Source of the DNA: Palsa-948 sp964481195 | GTDB taxonomy: Bacteria; Bacteroidota; Bacteroidia; Palsa-948 | Direction of reading: 5' to 3' | DNA length: 64,000 bases | Assembly (NCBI GenBank): GCA_964481195.1 | Contig: CAYZTB010000008.1 | Location: forward strand, 1-64,000 | In this document: one piece after another, positions 36,602-45,308 of the stretch | Numbering within the stretch: position 1 is the first letter of the stretch | Layout of the letters: the number at the start of each line of letters is the position of its first letter | Position numbers and translations under genes: made by a program | Notes under the pieces: model-generated | The model's database searches: none | Seen by the model: the letters and a program-made list of their open reading frames with translations, nothing else | What the model was told of the DNA's origin: nothing

Positions 36602-38629
36602 TTACGACACCAGTTTTTGAAACTCGTTTTCATCTATTATTTTTACGCCTAGCTTTTCGGCTTTTTTTAGTTTCTCGGGACCCATATTTTCCCCGGCAAC
36701 GATGTAGCTAGTTTTTCCGGACACACTGCCGACTACTTTGCCGCCATTTTGTTCGATGGCTGTTTTTAAGTCATCGCGAGAAAATTTTGTAAACACACCA
36801 GAAACCACAAATGTAAGTCCAGTTAATTTAGTGGATTTAACTTGCTCTGTTACTTTTGATTCCAACTGTAGACCGTATTTTTTTAATCTATCAATTACTT
36901 CTTTGTTGTTTTTTTTAGAGAAATATATTTTAATGCTTATTGCAACTTGTTTGCCAATATCATTTGTTGCGGTAAGAGTTTCTTCGCTCGCATTCAGAAT
37001 AGCATCTATAGTTCGTAGTTTAATGGCTAATTTTTTAGCAAGTGTTTCTCCAACATGACGAATGCCGATAGCGTACAGCACCCGTTCAAACGGTACATCT
37101 TTAGATTCTTCAATTCCGGCTAGCAGATTTGTGACAGACGTTTCGCCCATGCGATCGATTTCCATTAATTCATTTTTGTATTTATGAAGTTCATAGATGT
37201 CTGCAATATTTTTCAAATATCCTTTTTCATACAACAAACCTATTGTTTCTTCTCCAAGCGAATCAATATTCATTGCCTTGCGTGAAGTGAAATGAGTCAT
37301 GTTGCCTTTAATTTGTGGTGGGCAACTCCATTGATTTGGGCAAAAATGTTTTGCTTCGTCTTCGCCTCTTACAAGTTCTGTTTTACATTCAGGACATTTA
37401 CTAATGTATTTTGTTTCATGCGAATTTGCAGGTCGTTTTTTAAGATCTACTCCCGTTATTTTTGGAATTATCTCTCCGCCTTTTTCAACATATACCGTAT
37501 CACCAACTCGTACATCAAGCTTTTCAATAATGTCTGCATTGTGAAGCGAAGCACGTTTTACGGTTGTTCCTCCTAACGAAACTGGTTTTAAATTTGCAAC
37601 AGGAGTAATAGCCCCTGTTCTTCCAACTTGATAGGTTATTTCTTCTAGCAGCGTGCTAACAGTTTCAGCTTTAAATTTATAAGCAATTGCCCAGCGTGGT
37701 GATTTTGCAGTGAACCCAAGTACTTTTTGTTGATCGTACGTGTTAACTTTTATTACTACGCCATCAATATCAAACGGTAGTTCGTGACGTTCCTTATCCC
37801 ATTGATCAATAAATTCAAATACTTCGCTTAATGTTTTACATTTTACAATATAGTTAGGCACTTTGAATCCCCATTTTTTTGCTTCCTTCATGCTTTCGTA
37901 ATGATTTTTGAAAGGAAGCTCCTTTCCGTAAAGCATATACATGTAGCAGTCTAAATTGCGGGATGCTACAACGGCAGAGTCCTGCATTTTCAGTGTGCCA
38001 GATGCTGCGTTTCTGGGATTAGCTAATAATGGATCTCCAATTTCTTCGCGCTCTTTATTTATTGTTTCAAATACTTTTTTAGTAAAAAAAACTTCTCCTC
38101 GAATTTCAAATTTATCTGGGTAAGGAGTAGCTGCTTTGTTTTTTTGGGAAGATTGCAGATGTAAAGGAATACTGCGAATTGTTTTTGCATTGGTGGTAAT
38201 ATCATCTCCTTGTTCTCCATCGCCACGAGTAACAGCTTGTACAAGTGCTCCGTTTTCATACTTTAAGCCTATAGCTACGCCATCGTATTTTAATTCGCAA
38301 ATATATTCGATGGTGCCGGCAACTCCTTTTCGTATTCGTTCATCAAAGTCTGTAAGATCTTCTTTTGAATAGCTATTGCTGAGCGATAGAAAGGGGTAAT
38401 CGTGCTTTACTGTTTTAAACTCTTTGGTTAAACCACCTCCAACTCGCTGAGAAGGTGAATTTGCATTTAAAAATTCAGGGTATTCTTTTTCTAATGCAAT
38501 CAACTCTTCCAGCTTTTTGTCAAATTCAAAATCACTAATACTTGGATTGGAAAGAATATAATACTTGTGATTGTGTTCCTCCAGCTCAGTTGAAAGACTT
38601 TCTATTTTTTTCTTTGCATCATTAGTCAT
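36602..38629 (-). CDS. ligA: NAD-dependent DNA ligase
   Basis: Essential ligase of replication and repair. The adenylation Lys lies in CELKYDGVAIGL near residue 117. The Ia domain (HNHKYYILSNPSISDFEFD), the NTase motifs, the OB fold (GRTGAITPVANLKPV), the Cys4 zinc finger (CPECKTEL...FCPNQWSCP), helix-hairpin-helix repeats and the BRCT domain (LTGLTFVVSGVFTKFSRDDLK onward) are all in order. Length (675) is standard. It converges with the S8 peptidase gene. Confidence 0.97.
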   Translation of the reverse strand: MTNDAKKKIESLSTELEEHNHKYYILSNPSISDFEFDKKLEELIALEKEYPEFLNANSPSQRVGGGLTKEFKTVKHDYPFLSLSNSYSKEDLTDFDERIRKGVAGTIEYICELKYDGVAIGLKYENGALVQAVTRGDGEQGDDITTNAKTIRSIPLHLQSSQKNKAATPYPDKFEIRGEVFFTKKVFETINKEREEIGDPLLANPRNAASGTLKMQDSAVVASRNLDCYMYMLYGKELPFKNHYESMKEAKKWGFKVPNYIVKCKTLSEVFEFIDQWDKERHELPFDIDGVVIKVNTYDQQKVLGFTAKSPRWAIAYKFKAETVSTLLEEITYQVGRTGAITPVANLKPVSLGGTTVKRASLHNADIIEKLDVRVGDTVYVEKGGEIIPKITGVDLKKRPANSHETKYISKCPECKTELVRGEDEAKHFCPNQWSCPPQIKGNMTHFTSRKAMNIDSLGEETIGLLYEKGYLKNIADIYELHKYKNELMEIDRMGETSVTNLLAGIEESKDVPFERVLYAIGIRHVGETLAKKLAIKLRTIDAILNASEETLTATNDIGKQVAISIKIYFSKKNNKEVIDRLKKYGLQLESKVTEQVKSTKLTGLTFVVSGVFTKFSRDDLKTAIEQNGGKVVGSVSGKTSYIVAGENMGPEKLKKAEKLGVKIIDENEFQKLVS

Positions 38630-38712
38630 TAGTCGTTAGTTCTTAGTCTTTAGTCGTTAGTTTTTGGTTTTTAATTCTTAGTTCTTATTCTATTGCTTAA
38701 CTACCAATCCTT
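38627..38712. repeat. Degenerate TTAGTC/TTAGTT simple repeat
   Basis: The spacer between ligA and prmC consists mostly of irregular iterations such as TTAGTCGTTAGTTCTTAG and TTAATTCTTAACTCC. Similar strings stand at 50676-50727 (before hisB) and 53087-53110 (before hisC). No gene or terminator is seen in it. Confidence 0.75.
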
Positions 38713-38731
38713 AATTCTTAACTCCTATTAC

Positions 38732-39595
38732 CTATTTATTACCTATTGCAATTCTTTCTTTCCCGCTCATGTCTTTTATGATTTGTACATTTTTAAATCC
38801 TTTTAATTCTAACAATAATTTCAGGTCATTGCCAATTGCTTCATTTATTTCAAAATATAGTTTGCCATTTAGGATAAGGTTTTTTATAGCGAAATCAGCA
38901 ATGTGTTTATAGAAGAGAAGCGGGTCGCTATCATTTACGAATAATGCTAAGTGAGGCTCGTGTTCTAGTACGTTTTTGCTCATGCTATCTTTTTCGGACA
39001 AACGAATATAAGGCGGATTGGATACGATAATATCAAATGTTTCTTTTAATGAAAATTTGGAGTCTAAGATATCTGCTTTGATAAAAGATATTTCAGCATT
39101 GTTTATTACAGCATTTTCTTTAGCAACCATAAGAGCATCATTGGAAATGTCAATAGCTGAAACTATGGAGTTAGGCAGCTTTTTCTTTAATGCTATGGCA
39201 ATGCAGCCACTTCCAGTACCAATATCTAATATTTTTGGAGATAAATTATTGGAGTCATTGCATTCTCTAACAGTAAGGTCAACTAACTCTTCAGTTTCTT
39301 GCCTGGGAATAAGTACGTGTTTGTTTACCTTAATCATACATCCTAAAAAAGTAGTTAAACCTAAAATGTATTGAATAGGTTTCAATGCTTTTAAATCCTG
39401 AATGATTGCATTTATTTTTTCAACTTCAACCTTATGAAGGAGTCTATCTCCTTGATTATTAATTTCATTTCTGGAAATTGCGAGCACCTCTTCGGCTACT
39501 AAGAGAAATATTGCCTTAATTTCTCCTTTTGGATACAAATCATTAAGCTCTTTTTGAAAACTAAGATTGATATTTTCTAAGCTATTGCCCTCCAT
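38732..39595 (-). CDS. prmC: Peptide chain release factor N5-glutamine methyltransferase
   Basis: SAM-dependent methyltransferase that methylates the Gln of the GGQ motif in release factors. Core motifs: ILDIGTGSGCIAIALKKK (SAM binding), the catalytic FDIIVSNPPYIRLSE, and PRQETEELVDLTV before motif I. I use the Met at 39595 (MEGNSLENIN) because a longer version would overlap the divergent ribD start at 39629 and its promoter. About 287 residues, normal for PrmC. Confidence 0.94.
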   Translation of the reverse strand: MEGNSLENINLSFQKELNDLYPKGEIKAIFLLVAEEVLAISRNEINNQGDRLLHKVEVEKINAIIQDLKALKPIQYILGLTTFLGCMIKVNKHVLIPRQETEELVDLTVRECNDSNNLSPKILDIGTGSGCIAIALKKKLPNSIVSAIDISNDALMVAKENAVINNAEISFIKADILDSKFSLKETFDIIVSNPPYIRLSEKDSMSKNVLEHEPHLALFVNDSDPLLFYKHIADFAIKNLILNGKLYFEINEAIGNDLKLLLELKGFKNVQIIKDMSGKERIAIGNK

Positions 39596-39615
39596 GATAG
39601 TACGAAAGTAAAGTA

Positions 39616-39623
39616 TATATTTG
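39616..39623 (+). promoter_or_regulatory. -7 element TATATTTG of ribD
   Basis: Exact TAnnTTTG match ending 5 bp before the ribD ATG at 39629. Confidence 0.55.
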
Positions 39624-39628
39624 TTCGG

Positions 39629-40696
39629 ATGAATGCCCATGAAAAATACATGCACTTTTGTTTGTCTTTAGCAATCAAAGGCATTGGTAAAGTAGCGCCT
39701 AATCCATTAGTGGGTTGCATAATTGTTAATGATGGTAAGGTGATAGGGCAAGGCTATCATCATGAATATGGAGCTTCCCACGCTGAAGTTGATGCCATCA
39801 ATTCAGTAAAAAATAAAAAGTTATTAAAAAGCTCTACGCTTTATGTAAACTTGGAGCCCTGTGGACATCACGGGAAAACTCCTCCTTGTGCAGACCTTAT
39901 AATAAGGAGTGGAATAAAATATGTTGTGATTGGCACCATTGACCCCAATCCAATAGTGATGGGAACAGGATTGCAAAAACTAGTGTCTGCCGGATGTGAT
40001 GTTAAGGTAGGGGTTATTGAATCCGAATGCAACATATTAAACAAGCGCTTCATTACCTATCATACAAAAAAGAGACCTTTTATAATATTAAAATGGGCAC
40101 AAACTGCGGATAAGTTTATTGGAAGAAAATCTAAGGACTTAAAAAAGAAGGATAACATTCACATTAGTAATTCTGCATCTCAAAAGTTGGTTCATCAGTG
40201 GAGGGCAGAGGAACAAGCTATTATGGTCGGAACAAATACAGCATTAATAGATAATCCTAAATTAACAGTAAGGAAAGTTAAAGGGAACCATCCTGTACGA
40301 ATAGTATTAGATAAAGATTTAAATATTCCTGCCTCGTTTCATTTACTTGATGGTGCTATTGCTACCATATTATTTACATCTAGAAAAAAAGCCCGCAAAA
40401 AAAATATTGAATATGTAACTATAAATTTCAAGGGTAATGTTGTAAAGCAAGTAATGAACGAGCTTTATTCAAGAAATATTACTTCTGTTATCATAGAGGG
40501 CGGGACTATTCTTTTAAATTCTTTTATTAAAAAAGGTATATGGGACGAAGCAAGAGTATTTACTAATAAGCGTAAGTGGAATGAAATTGTAGCGAACGGT
40601 ATTGCTGGTGTTCAAGCGCCTGCCATTGCTGGGGAAGTAATTTCTGCGAAGGAAATAAAAAGCGACTTGCTGCTGATGCTTAAAAATGTTTCTTGA
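39629..40696 (+). CDS. ribD: Bifunctional riboflavin biosynthesis deaminase/reductase RibD
   Basis: Deaminates the pyrimidine formed from GTP by GTP cyclohydrolase II and then reduces its ribosyl side chain. The deaminase half has the zinc site HAEVDAI and EPCGHHGKTPPCADLI (about residues 50-90). The NADPH-dependent reductase half starts near 150 (RPFIILKWAQTADKFIG) with AIMVGTNTALIDNPKLTVR and SVIIEGGTILLNSFI. Length (355) is standard. Its last 17 bp overlap the convergent thioesterase gene. Confidence 0.95.
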   Translation: MNAHEKYMHFCLSLAIKGIGKVAPNPLVGCIIVNDGKVIGQGYHHEYGASHAEVDAINSVKNKKLLKSSTLYVNLEPCGHHGKTPPCADLIIRSGIKYVVIGTIDPNPIVMGTGLQKLVSAGCDVKVGVIESECNILNKRFITYHTKKRPFIILKWAQTADKFIGRKSKDLKKKDNIHISNSASQKLVHQWRAEEQAIMVGTNTALIDNPKLTVRKVKGNHPVRIVLDKDLNIPASFHLLDGAIATILFTSRKKARKKNIEYVTINFKGNVVKQVMNELYSRNITSVIIEGGTILLNSFIKKGIWDEARVFTNKRKWNEIVANGIAGVQAPAIAGEVISAKEIKSDLLLMLKNVS

Positions 40697-41084
40697 GTTT
40701 GCTAAGAAACGCCTCTGGAGCAGCAGTGGGCTTGTTGCTTTTGATATCTATAAAAACTAAGGTAACCTCTCCTGTATTTAATAGCTCTGATTTCTCATTG
40801 TATATTTCGTGCGAGAATGTAATTCTTGCCTTCGGAATTTCCTTAATGCTTGTTTTAATTGTCAGCATGTCATCATAAAACGCAGGCTTCATGTATTTTA
40901 CGCTGAACATATAGACGGGCAGCATGATGCCGTTCTCTTCCATTTCTTTATAGTTCATTCCCATTTCGCGCAGTGCTTCAACACGAGCAACTTCAAAATA
41001 CTCTGCGTAATTACCATAATAAACATAGCCCATGCGGTCGGTTTCCCCATAGCGTACACGTATTTTTACCTCTGAAACAAACAT
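40680..41084 (-). CDS. Acyl-CoA thioesterase, YbgC/FadM hot-dog family
   Basis: 134-residue single hot-dog domain: VRYGETDRMGYVYYGNYAEYFE carries the conserved Asp of the 4-hydroxybenzoyl-CoA thioesterase type, followed by the hot-dog helix and YMKPAFYDDMLTIKTSI. It probably hydrolyses acyl-CoA; substrate unknown. It converges on ribD with a 17-bp overlap, so its 3' end and the ribD 3' end are antisense to each other. Confidence 0.88.
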   Translation of the reverse strand: MFVSEVKIRVRYGETDRMGYVYYGNYAEYFEVARVEALREMGMNYKEMEENGIMLPVYMFSVKYMKPAFYDDMLTIKTSIKEIPKARITFSHEIYNEKSELLNTGEVTLVFIDIKSNKPTAAPEAFLSKLKKHF

Positions 41085-41462
41085 ATTTTGTGTTTTTCTT
41101 TTCGTATATTTAGGTAAAGTTATGTAATTACTTGTAGGTGTAAAAAACGGGTTTGTCGGGTTGCTATTTAAAGGATTACTTCAAGCAGTTAATTTATTTT
41201 TGGGTAAGATAATATTATTTTAATCCAAACCGCAATAAAAATGAATTTGTTTTTAAGCCAATTTCTCCTATGAGAAAATTATTTTTTACGTTACTAGAAA
41301 AATTTCTGACACAGCTACGCATCGGAGAAAAAATATTTATTAAAAAATAAAAATTACTTGTGCTTTCAATTGAAATACTTTTCTACATTTGAACAATTAA
41401 TCGCGTAAGTTAGATTTTCATAGGTAAATATACATATTGCTCTTAAAAATTTTTAGTGCTAC
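41085..41462. other. dnaA upstream region
   Basis: 378 bp, very AT-rich, with no gene. A TACATTTG -7 element at 41384-41391 would give dnaA a leader of about 65 nt. A small hairpin, TTTCTC-CTAT-GAGAAA, lies at 41263-41278. I looked for TTATNCACA-type DnaA boxes and found none clustered here, so there is no sequence support for an origin at this place. Confidence 0.6.
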
Positions 41463-42890
41463 ATGAAGAAAGAATTCGAAAAAGTATGGGACAGTTGTCT
41501 CGAGATAATAAAAGACAACGTAAATGCACAAAGTTTCAAAACATGGTTCGAGCCGATTAAACCAATCCGATTACAAACTAACGTACTTACAATCCAAGTG
41601 CCTAGCCAGTTCTTTTATGAATGGCTTGAGGAACACTATGTTGCATTGTTAAAGAAGGTGGTTCGTAAGGAGTTAGGAGCAGAAGGGCGTTTGGAATACA
41701 GCATTGTGATGGAGAACATATATGGAGTAAAACCCTATACCGTTCGAGTACCTGCATCCAACAAAAAAGACATTAGAAACCCCTCGGTTAACATGCCGCT
41801 AGACATGAACAACGGAAGCATCCGTAACCCGTTCATTATTCCGGGCTTAAAGCGTGTTACTGTAGAGTCTAACCTAAACCCTGATTATTCGTTTGAGCAT
41901 TTTGTAGAAGGAGATTGTAACCGCCTTGCTCGTTCAGCTGCTTTTGCAGTTGCAAACAAGCCCGGAGAAACCTCTTTCAATCCACTCCTTATATATGGTG
42001 CTGTTGGATTAGGAAAAACTCACCTTGCTCATTCTATCGGAATTGAGATTAAGAAAAAGTTCCCTGCTAAAACAGTTCTTTACGTTCCATCGGAACGCTT
42101 TACTAATCAGTTCATTGACGCTATTCAGAATAACAACACCAATGATTTTGTGAATTTCTATCAGATGATAGATGTGCTTATCATTGACGATGTGCATTTT
42201 TTCTCCGGTAAGGAAAAGACGCAGGATGTGTTCTTCCACGTTTTCAATCACCTTCAGCAGAATAAAAAGCAGATTGTGATGACTTCAGACAGAGCTCCTG
42301 TTGACCTTCAGGGTATTGAGCAGCGTTTGCTTTCTCGCTTTAAGTGGGGCTTAGCTGCCGATCTTCAGGCTCCTGATTTGGAAACTCGTATAGCTATCCT
42401 TGAAAAGAAGGCGTATGCGGATGGAATTGAAATGCCAAGAGATGTGATAGAATACATCGCCTATAGCATTACTTCAAATGTTCGTGAATTAGAAGGAGCG
42501 TTAATATCTCTTCTAGCACAAGCATCATTAAATAAAAAGACATTGAATATCGATCTTGCTCGCCAGATGATCGATAAGTTTGTTCGTAACACAGCAAAAG
42601 AGGTTTCTATCGATTATATCCAAAAAGTGGTTTGCGATTACTTTAACATGGGCATTGACTTACTTAAGTCTAAAACCCGTAAGCGCGAAGTGGTACAAGC
42701 TCGTCAAATTGCAATGTATTTTGCAAAACAGCTTACCAAGTCATCTTTGGCAACGATTGGAATGCATTGCGGAGGTAAAGACCACGCAACCGTTCTTCAT
42801 GCTTGTCGCACGGTAAATAACTTGATGGATACTGACAAAAAATTTAGACATTATATTCAGGAATTGGATAAGAAGATAAATCTAGCTTAA
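41463..42890 (+). CDS. dnaA: Chromosomal replication initiator protein DnaA
   Basis: AAA+ initiator that binds DnaA boxes at oriC. Domain I is KEFEKVWDSCLEIIKDNVNAQSFKTWFEPI split over its helices; domain III has Walker A YGAVGLGKTHLAHSIG and Walker B DVLIIDDVHFFSG, sensor segments and QRLLSRFKWGL; domain IV ends with the DnaA-box recognition motif CGGKDHATVLHACRTV. Length (475) is typical of Bacteroidota. It is followed by a terminator. Confidence 0.98.
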   Translation: MKKEFEKVWDSCLEIIKDNVNAQSFKTWFEPIKPIRLQTNVLTIQVPSQFFYEWLEEHYVALLKKVVRKELGAEGRLEYSIVMENIYGVKPYTVRVPASNKKDIRNPSVNMPLDMNNGSIRNPFIIPGLKRVTVESNLNPDYSFEHFVEGDCNRLARSAAFAVANKPGETSFNPLLIYGAVGLGKTHLAHSIGIEIKKKFPAKTVLYVPSERFTNQFIDAIQNNNTNDFVNFYQMIDVLIIDDVHFFSGKEKTQDVFFHVFNHLQQNKKQIVMTSDRAPVDLQGIEQRLLSRFKWGLAADLQAPDLETRIAILEKKAYADGIEMPRDVIEYIAYSITSNVRELEGALISLLAQASLNKKTLNIDLARQMIDKFVRNTAKEVSIDYIQKVVCDYFNMGIDLLKSKTRKREVVQARQIAMYFAKQLTKSSLATIGMHCGGKDHATVLHACRTVNNLMDTDKKFRHYIQELDKKINLA

Positions 42891-42912
42891 AGAAAGATTT
42901 TATTTAAATGAG

Positions 42913-42940
42913 AACCCCGCTTGTCGGGGTTTTTCTTTTT
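42913..42940 (+). terminator. Terminator after dnaA
   Basis: AACCCCG (42913-42919) and CGGGGTT (42925-42931) form a perfect stem with a 5-nt loop, followed by TTTTCTTTTT. Confidence 0.9.
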
Positions 42941-42948
42941 GAAGGAAA

Positions 42949-43416
42949 ATGAAAAGCGTATTATTTGTTTGCCTAGGTAACATTTGCCGCTCACCCATGG
43001 GAGAGGGAATATTGCGCAATAAGGTAGAGCAGGCAGGACTTAGTCTTGAAATTGATTCGGCTGGAACAGGTAATTGGCATGCAGAGGAGCATCCGGATAA
43101 TCGAGCAACCCAAACGGCTAAGGAACGTGGAATAGATATCTCCAAACAAAGGGCAAGGCAAATTAGGGTGGAGGACTTTGACCAATTTGATTTGATACTG
43201 GTTGCCGATGCGCAGGTGTATAGAGATGTAAAATCTCAGGCAAGAACAAAAGAGCAGGAAAAAAAAGTAGAGTTTATCATGAACCTTGCTTACCCTGATT
43301 CCAACATGGCCGTTCCTGATCCGTATTTTGGAGGGAAGGATGGGTTTGATAAGGTGTTTGATATGCTAGATAAGGCGTGCATTGGTATTTTAAGTAGAAT
43401 GAAAGATTGTGAATAA
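42949..43416 (+). CDS. Low-molecular-weight protein-tyrosine phosphatase
   Basis: 155-residue LMW-PTP of the Wzb/YfkJ type. The P-loop VCLGNICRSPMGEG carries the C-x5-R signature near residue 8. The general acid is the Asp in VPDPYFGGKDGF. The family in bacteria often opposes tyrosine kinases in capsule export, but no kinase gene is in the window. It starts 9 bp after the dnaA terminator. Confidence 0.93.
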   Translation: MKSVLFVCLGNICRSPMGEGILRNKVEQAGLSLEIDSAGTGNWHAEEHPDNRATQTAKERGIDISKQRARQIRVEDFDQFDLILVADAQVYRDVKSQARTKEQEKKVEFIMNLAYPDSNMAVPDPYFGGKDGFDKVFDMLDKACIGILSRMKDCE

Positions 43417-43500
43417 TGCCAATTACGAATAATACCAATAATACAAATGATACGAATAATGCCAATTACGAATAATACTAATAATGCAAATGATACGAAT
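43415..43500 (+). repeat. Two tandem 43-bp units after the phosphatase gene
   Basis: Unit 1 (43415-43457) and unit 2 (43458-43500) begin AATGCCAATTACGAATAATA and differ at two positions; a shorter third fragment follows. They are themselves built from 9-mer-like words such as AATAATACC and AATGATACG. The 43417-43797 stretch contains no gene. Confidence 0.85.
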
Positions 43501-43680
43501 AGTGCGAATAATGCAATTCAAACTAATTACGGATCAGAACAAATTATATAGCAGAGAACATTAATTTTATAAAATAAATTGTATTTGTGCCATTCGTATT
43601 AATTAGTATCATTGGTAATATTAGAAGCCATCTCAAAAATGTAAATGGTGCAGAATAAAAAATAATTTCCATAACAAAAG

Positions 43681-43735
43681 CCACGAATTACACGAATTAT
43701 CACCAATTAATTTGTGTTAATTCGTGTAATTGGTG
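43681..43735. repeat. Dispersed palindrome, CACGAATTACACGAATTA type
   Basis: CACGAATTACACGAATTA (43683-43700) faces TTAATTCGTGTAATTGGTG (43717-43735) as a nearly perfect inverted repeat. Relatives with GCCAC...ATTACAC or ATTGCAC cores occur at 51826-52053 and 55431-55562. Confidence 0.8.
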
Positions 43736-43797
43736 TCTGGATTGTTTTTGAGATAGGTTGTAGTATCATCGCATTAAATTAGTAACACTCATATCCC

Positions 43798-44595
43798 ATG
43801 TTGTATTTAATTCCTGTTCCTATTTCTGATAAGGAGGACAACACTTTCTTAGTTTATCCTGCGCTTGCAACTACTGTTAATTCTTTAGATGAATTTATTG
43901 TGGAAGACCTTAAAACTGCCAGACGCGCCCTCCGTAAAATTGGTTTTAAGAGAGAGTTTGATACTATGACTTTTCATATTTTAAACGAGCACACCGAGTT
44001 AAAAGGCATTGAAAAGTTTCTTGTGGCTGCCGAAAAGGGAAAAAACATTGGGCTTTTAAGTGATGCGGGTATGCCCTGTATTGCCGATCCGGGAAGTGAT
44101 ATCGTACGCATAGCGCATCGTAAAAATATTAAAGTAGTTCCGCTATACGGACAATCATCCATTTTTTTGGCGCTGGCTGCCTCGGGCTTAAATGGACAAC
44201 ATTTCACCTTTCATGGCTATCTGCCCAAAGAGCAAGTGGAGCGTAGGAGAAAACTGAAGGAAATCACCCTATCCCCTGCCTTGCCGGCAAGCAGGCAGCC
44301 TTCCCCGAAGGGGAAGGAGGTGGGCGTGCAATACTCCCCCTTTGGGACAACCAATGGTTGGGAACGTAGTTCGGGAGCGGGCGGACTTACGCACATTTTT
44401 ATAGAAACCCCATATAGGAACAATCATTTGCTTGAAGATATTCTCTCAGTTTGCTCACCCGAAACTTTACTTTGTATTGCAATGAATATTTCTGGTGAAA
44501 ACGAAATGATTCAAACTAAATCTGTAGCTGAGTGGAAAAAAAGCGAACTGCCCGATCTTGCTAAGCAACCTACAGTGTTTTTGTTGGGGAGGTAG
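43798..44595 (+). CDS. RsmI-like tetrapyrrole-methylase-fold SAM methyltransferase with in-frame repeat insertion
   Basis: Protein of the TP-methylase fold close to RsmI, which 2'-O-methylates C1402 of 16S rRNA; Bacteroidota carry a divergent form of this type. Family blocks: GLLSDAGMPCIADPGSDIVR with the SAM-binding loop, VVPLYGQSSIFLALAASGLNGQHFTFHGYLP and THIFIETPYRNNHLLEDIL. Between KLKEI and THIFIETPY there are about 42 extra residues (LSPALPASRQPSPKGK..., SPFGTTNGWERSSG) encoded by palindromic repeat DNA (44266-44391). The reading frame is kept, and 265 residues is clearly longer than the roughly 225 expected. I infer the protein is still made, with a surface loop. Confidence 0.85.
   Translation: MLYLIPVPISDKEDNTFLVYPALATTVNSLDEFIVEDLKTARRALRKIGFKREFDTMTFHILNEHTELKGIEKFLVAAEKGKNIGLLSDAGMPCIADPGSDIVRIAHRKNIKVVPLYGQSSIFLALAASGLNGQHFTFHGYLPKEQVERRRKLKEITLSPALPASRQPSPKGKEVGVQYSPFGTTNGWERSSGAGGLTHIFIETPYRNNHLLEDILSVCSPETLLCIAMNISGENEMIQTKSVAEWKKSELPDLAKQPTVFLLGR
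44266..44391 (+). repeat. G/C-rich palindromic element inserted in frame in the rsmI-like gene
   Basis: Contains the palindrome CTTGCCGGCAAG, the perfect hairpin CCTTCCCC-GAA-GGGGAAGG (44299-44317), a GGGCGTGCAATA linker and a second block CTCCCCCTTTGGGACAACC / GGTTGGGAACG / TAGTTCGGGAG. The second block is nearly identical to the one in hisIE and is read in the same frame (PFGTTNGWERSSG). Edges are estimated from where the protein family resumes; 126 bp, a multiple of three. Confidence 0.85.
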
Positions 44596-44604
44596 AAATT
44601 AATT

Positions 44605-44883
44605 TTATATCTTATTTAGCAGCCTAAAATTATTGATTGTAAGGATGATTGCGGGAAGTAGCACTAGTGTATAATAAAACCCCAATACAGCTCCGTCATT
44701 AGAAACTGGCAGGATAATAGACATAGTTAAGATTATATCTAAAATAATAATAGCCGTCCTCCTAATAATAGATTTTTTATTGGATTCACTTTTTTTATTC
44801 ATTGTCATTGCAAGCGAGATTATGCCAGTGAGTGTGCAAAATCCAACGATTGCAGGCGTGCCAGAGTCCATATAAATAATCAT
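44605..44883 (-). CDS. Small hypothetical membrane protein
   Basis: 92 codons with three likely membrane helices (AIVGFCTLTGIISLAMTM, TAIIILDIILTMSIILPV, LGFYYTLVLLPAIILTI) separated by a lysine-rich loop (NKKSESNKKSIIRR), which predicts a defined topology. No family recognised. The start may be at the Met five codons in. It stands in reverse between the rsmI-like gene and repeat DNA, without visible promoter, so the call is tentative. Confidence 0.5.
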   Translation of the reverse strand: MIIYMDSGTPAIVGFCTLTGIISLAMTMNKKSESNKKSIIRRTAIIILDIILTMSIILPVSNDGAVLGFYYTLVLLPAIILTINNFRLLNKI

Positions 44884-45002
44884 TATTCTGGCAATACAAT
44901 GTTCTTGAAAATAAATAAATGAGCTTACATATAAAGGCTACCAAATTCCACATGGATGCAAAGTAATTATAAAGTCTTATTCTAAATGTTTAGCTACTTG
45001 CC

Positions 45003-45232
45003 TTTGTAAATTTACGGTTACTGGGTCAGTTTCAAGTCTTGTGTTTCTTAGCGAACTTTGCGTGCCGCATCTTTGCTTTCTTTGCGTTAAAGGCTGTTAA
45101 AATACCCGCCTGTCTTCTTTATACAGAAATAATAAAGGCGGGCAGGCAGAAACAGCAAAGGACGCTAAGCAAATGCAGCGCAAAGTTCACGAAGAACAGC
45201 CAAACTGACCCACTACTGAATTTACAAATATT
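45003..45232. mobile_element. MITE-like 230-bp foldback element
   Basis: Outer arms TTTGTAAATT...ACTGGGTCAGTTT (45003-45032) and AAACTGACCCACT...AATTTACAAA (45203-45230) are inverted repeats of about 28 bp with few differences. Inside, AACTTTGCG/CGCAAAGTT and TTTGCTTTC/AGCAAAGGA blocks, and GCCTGTC...GCGGGCAGGC near the centre (45112-45151), continue the imperfect palindrome. It carries no gene. No target duplication could be confirmed. Confidence 0.6.
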
Positions 45233-45251
45233 TCCTGCTAATAGAGAAAAA

Positions 45252-45285
45252 AATTCCCCTGTTACATCAATATAACAGGGGAATT
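45252..45285 (-). terminator. Terminator after the interrupted secreted-protein gene
   Basis: AATTCCCCTGTTA (45252-45264) and TAACAGGGGAATT (45273-45285) are perfect 13-bp arms with an 8-nt loop. On the minus strand a T-run follows (plus-strand A-tract 45247-45253). Confidence 0.9.
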
Positions 45286-45308
45286 AAATAAGAGGGTATG
45301 ATTTATTA

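Noticed and set aside
36738..38372. Several plus-strand frames of 60-110 codons opposite ligA
   Set aside because: They mirror the ligA reading frame and have no family features; the same holds for frames opposite dnaA, htpG, tamB and the his genes.
41085..41462. oriC upstream of dnaA
   Set aside because: No cluster of DnaA boxes was found; AT-richness alone is not evidence in this genome.
43415..43735. CRISPR array
   Set aside because: The 43-bp units are adjacent without unique spacers, only two copies exist, and no cas gene is in the window.
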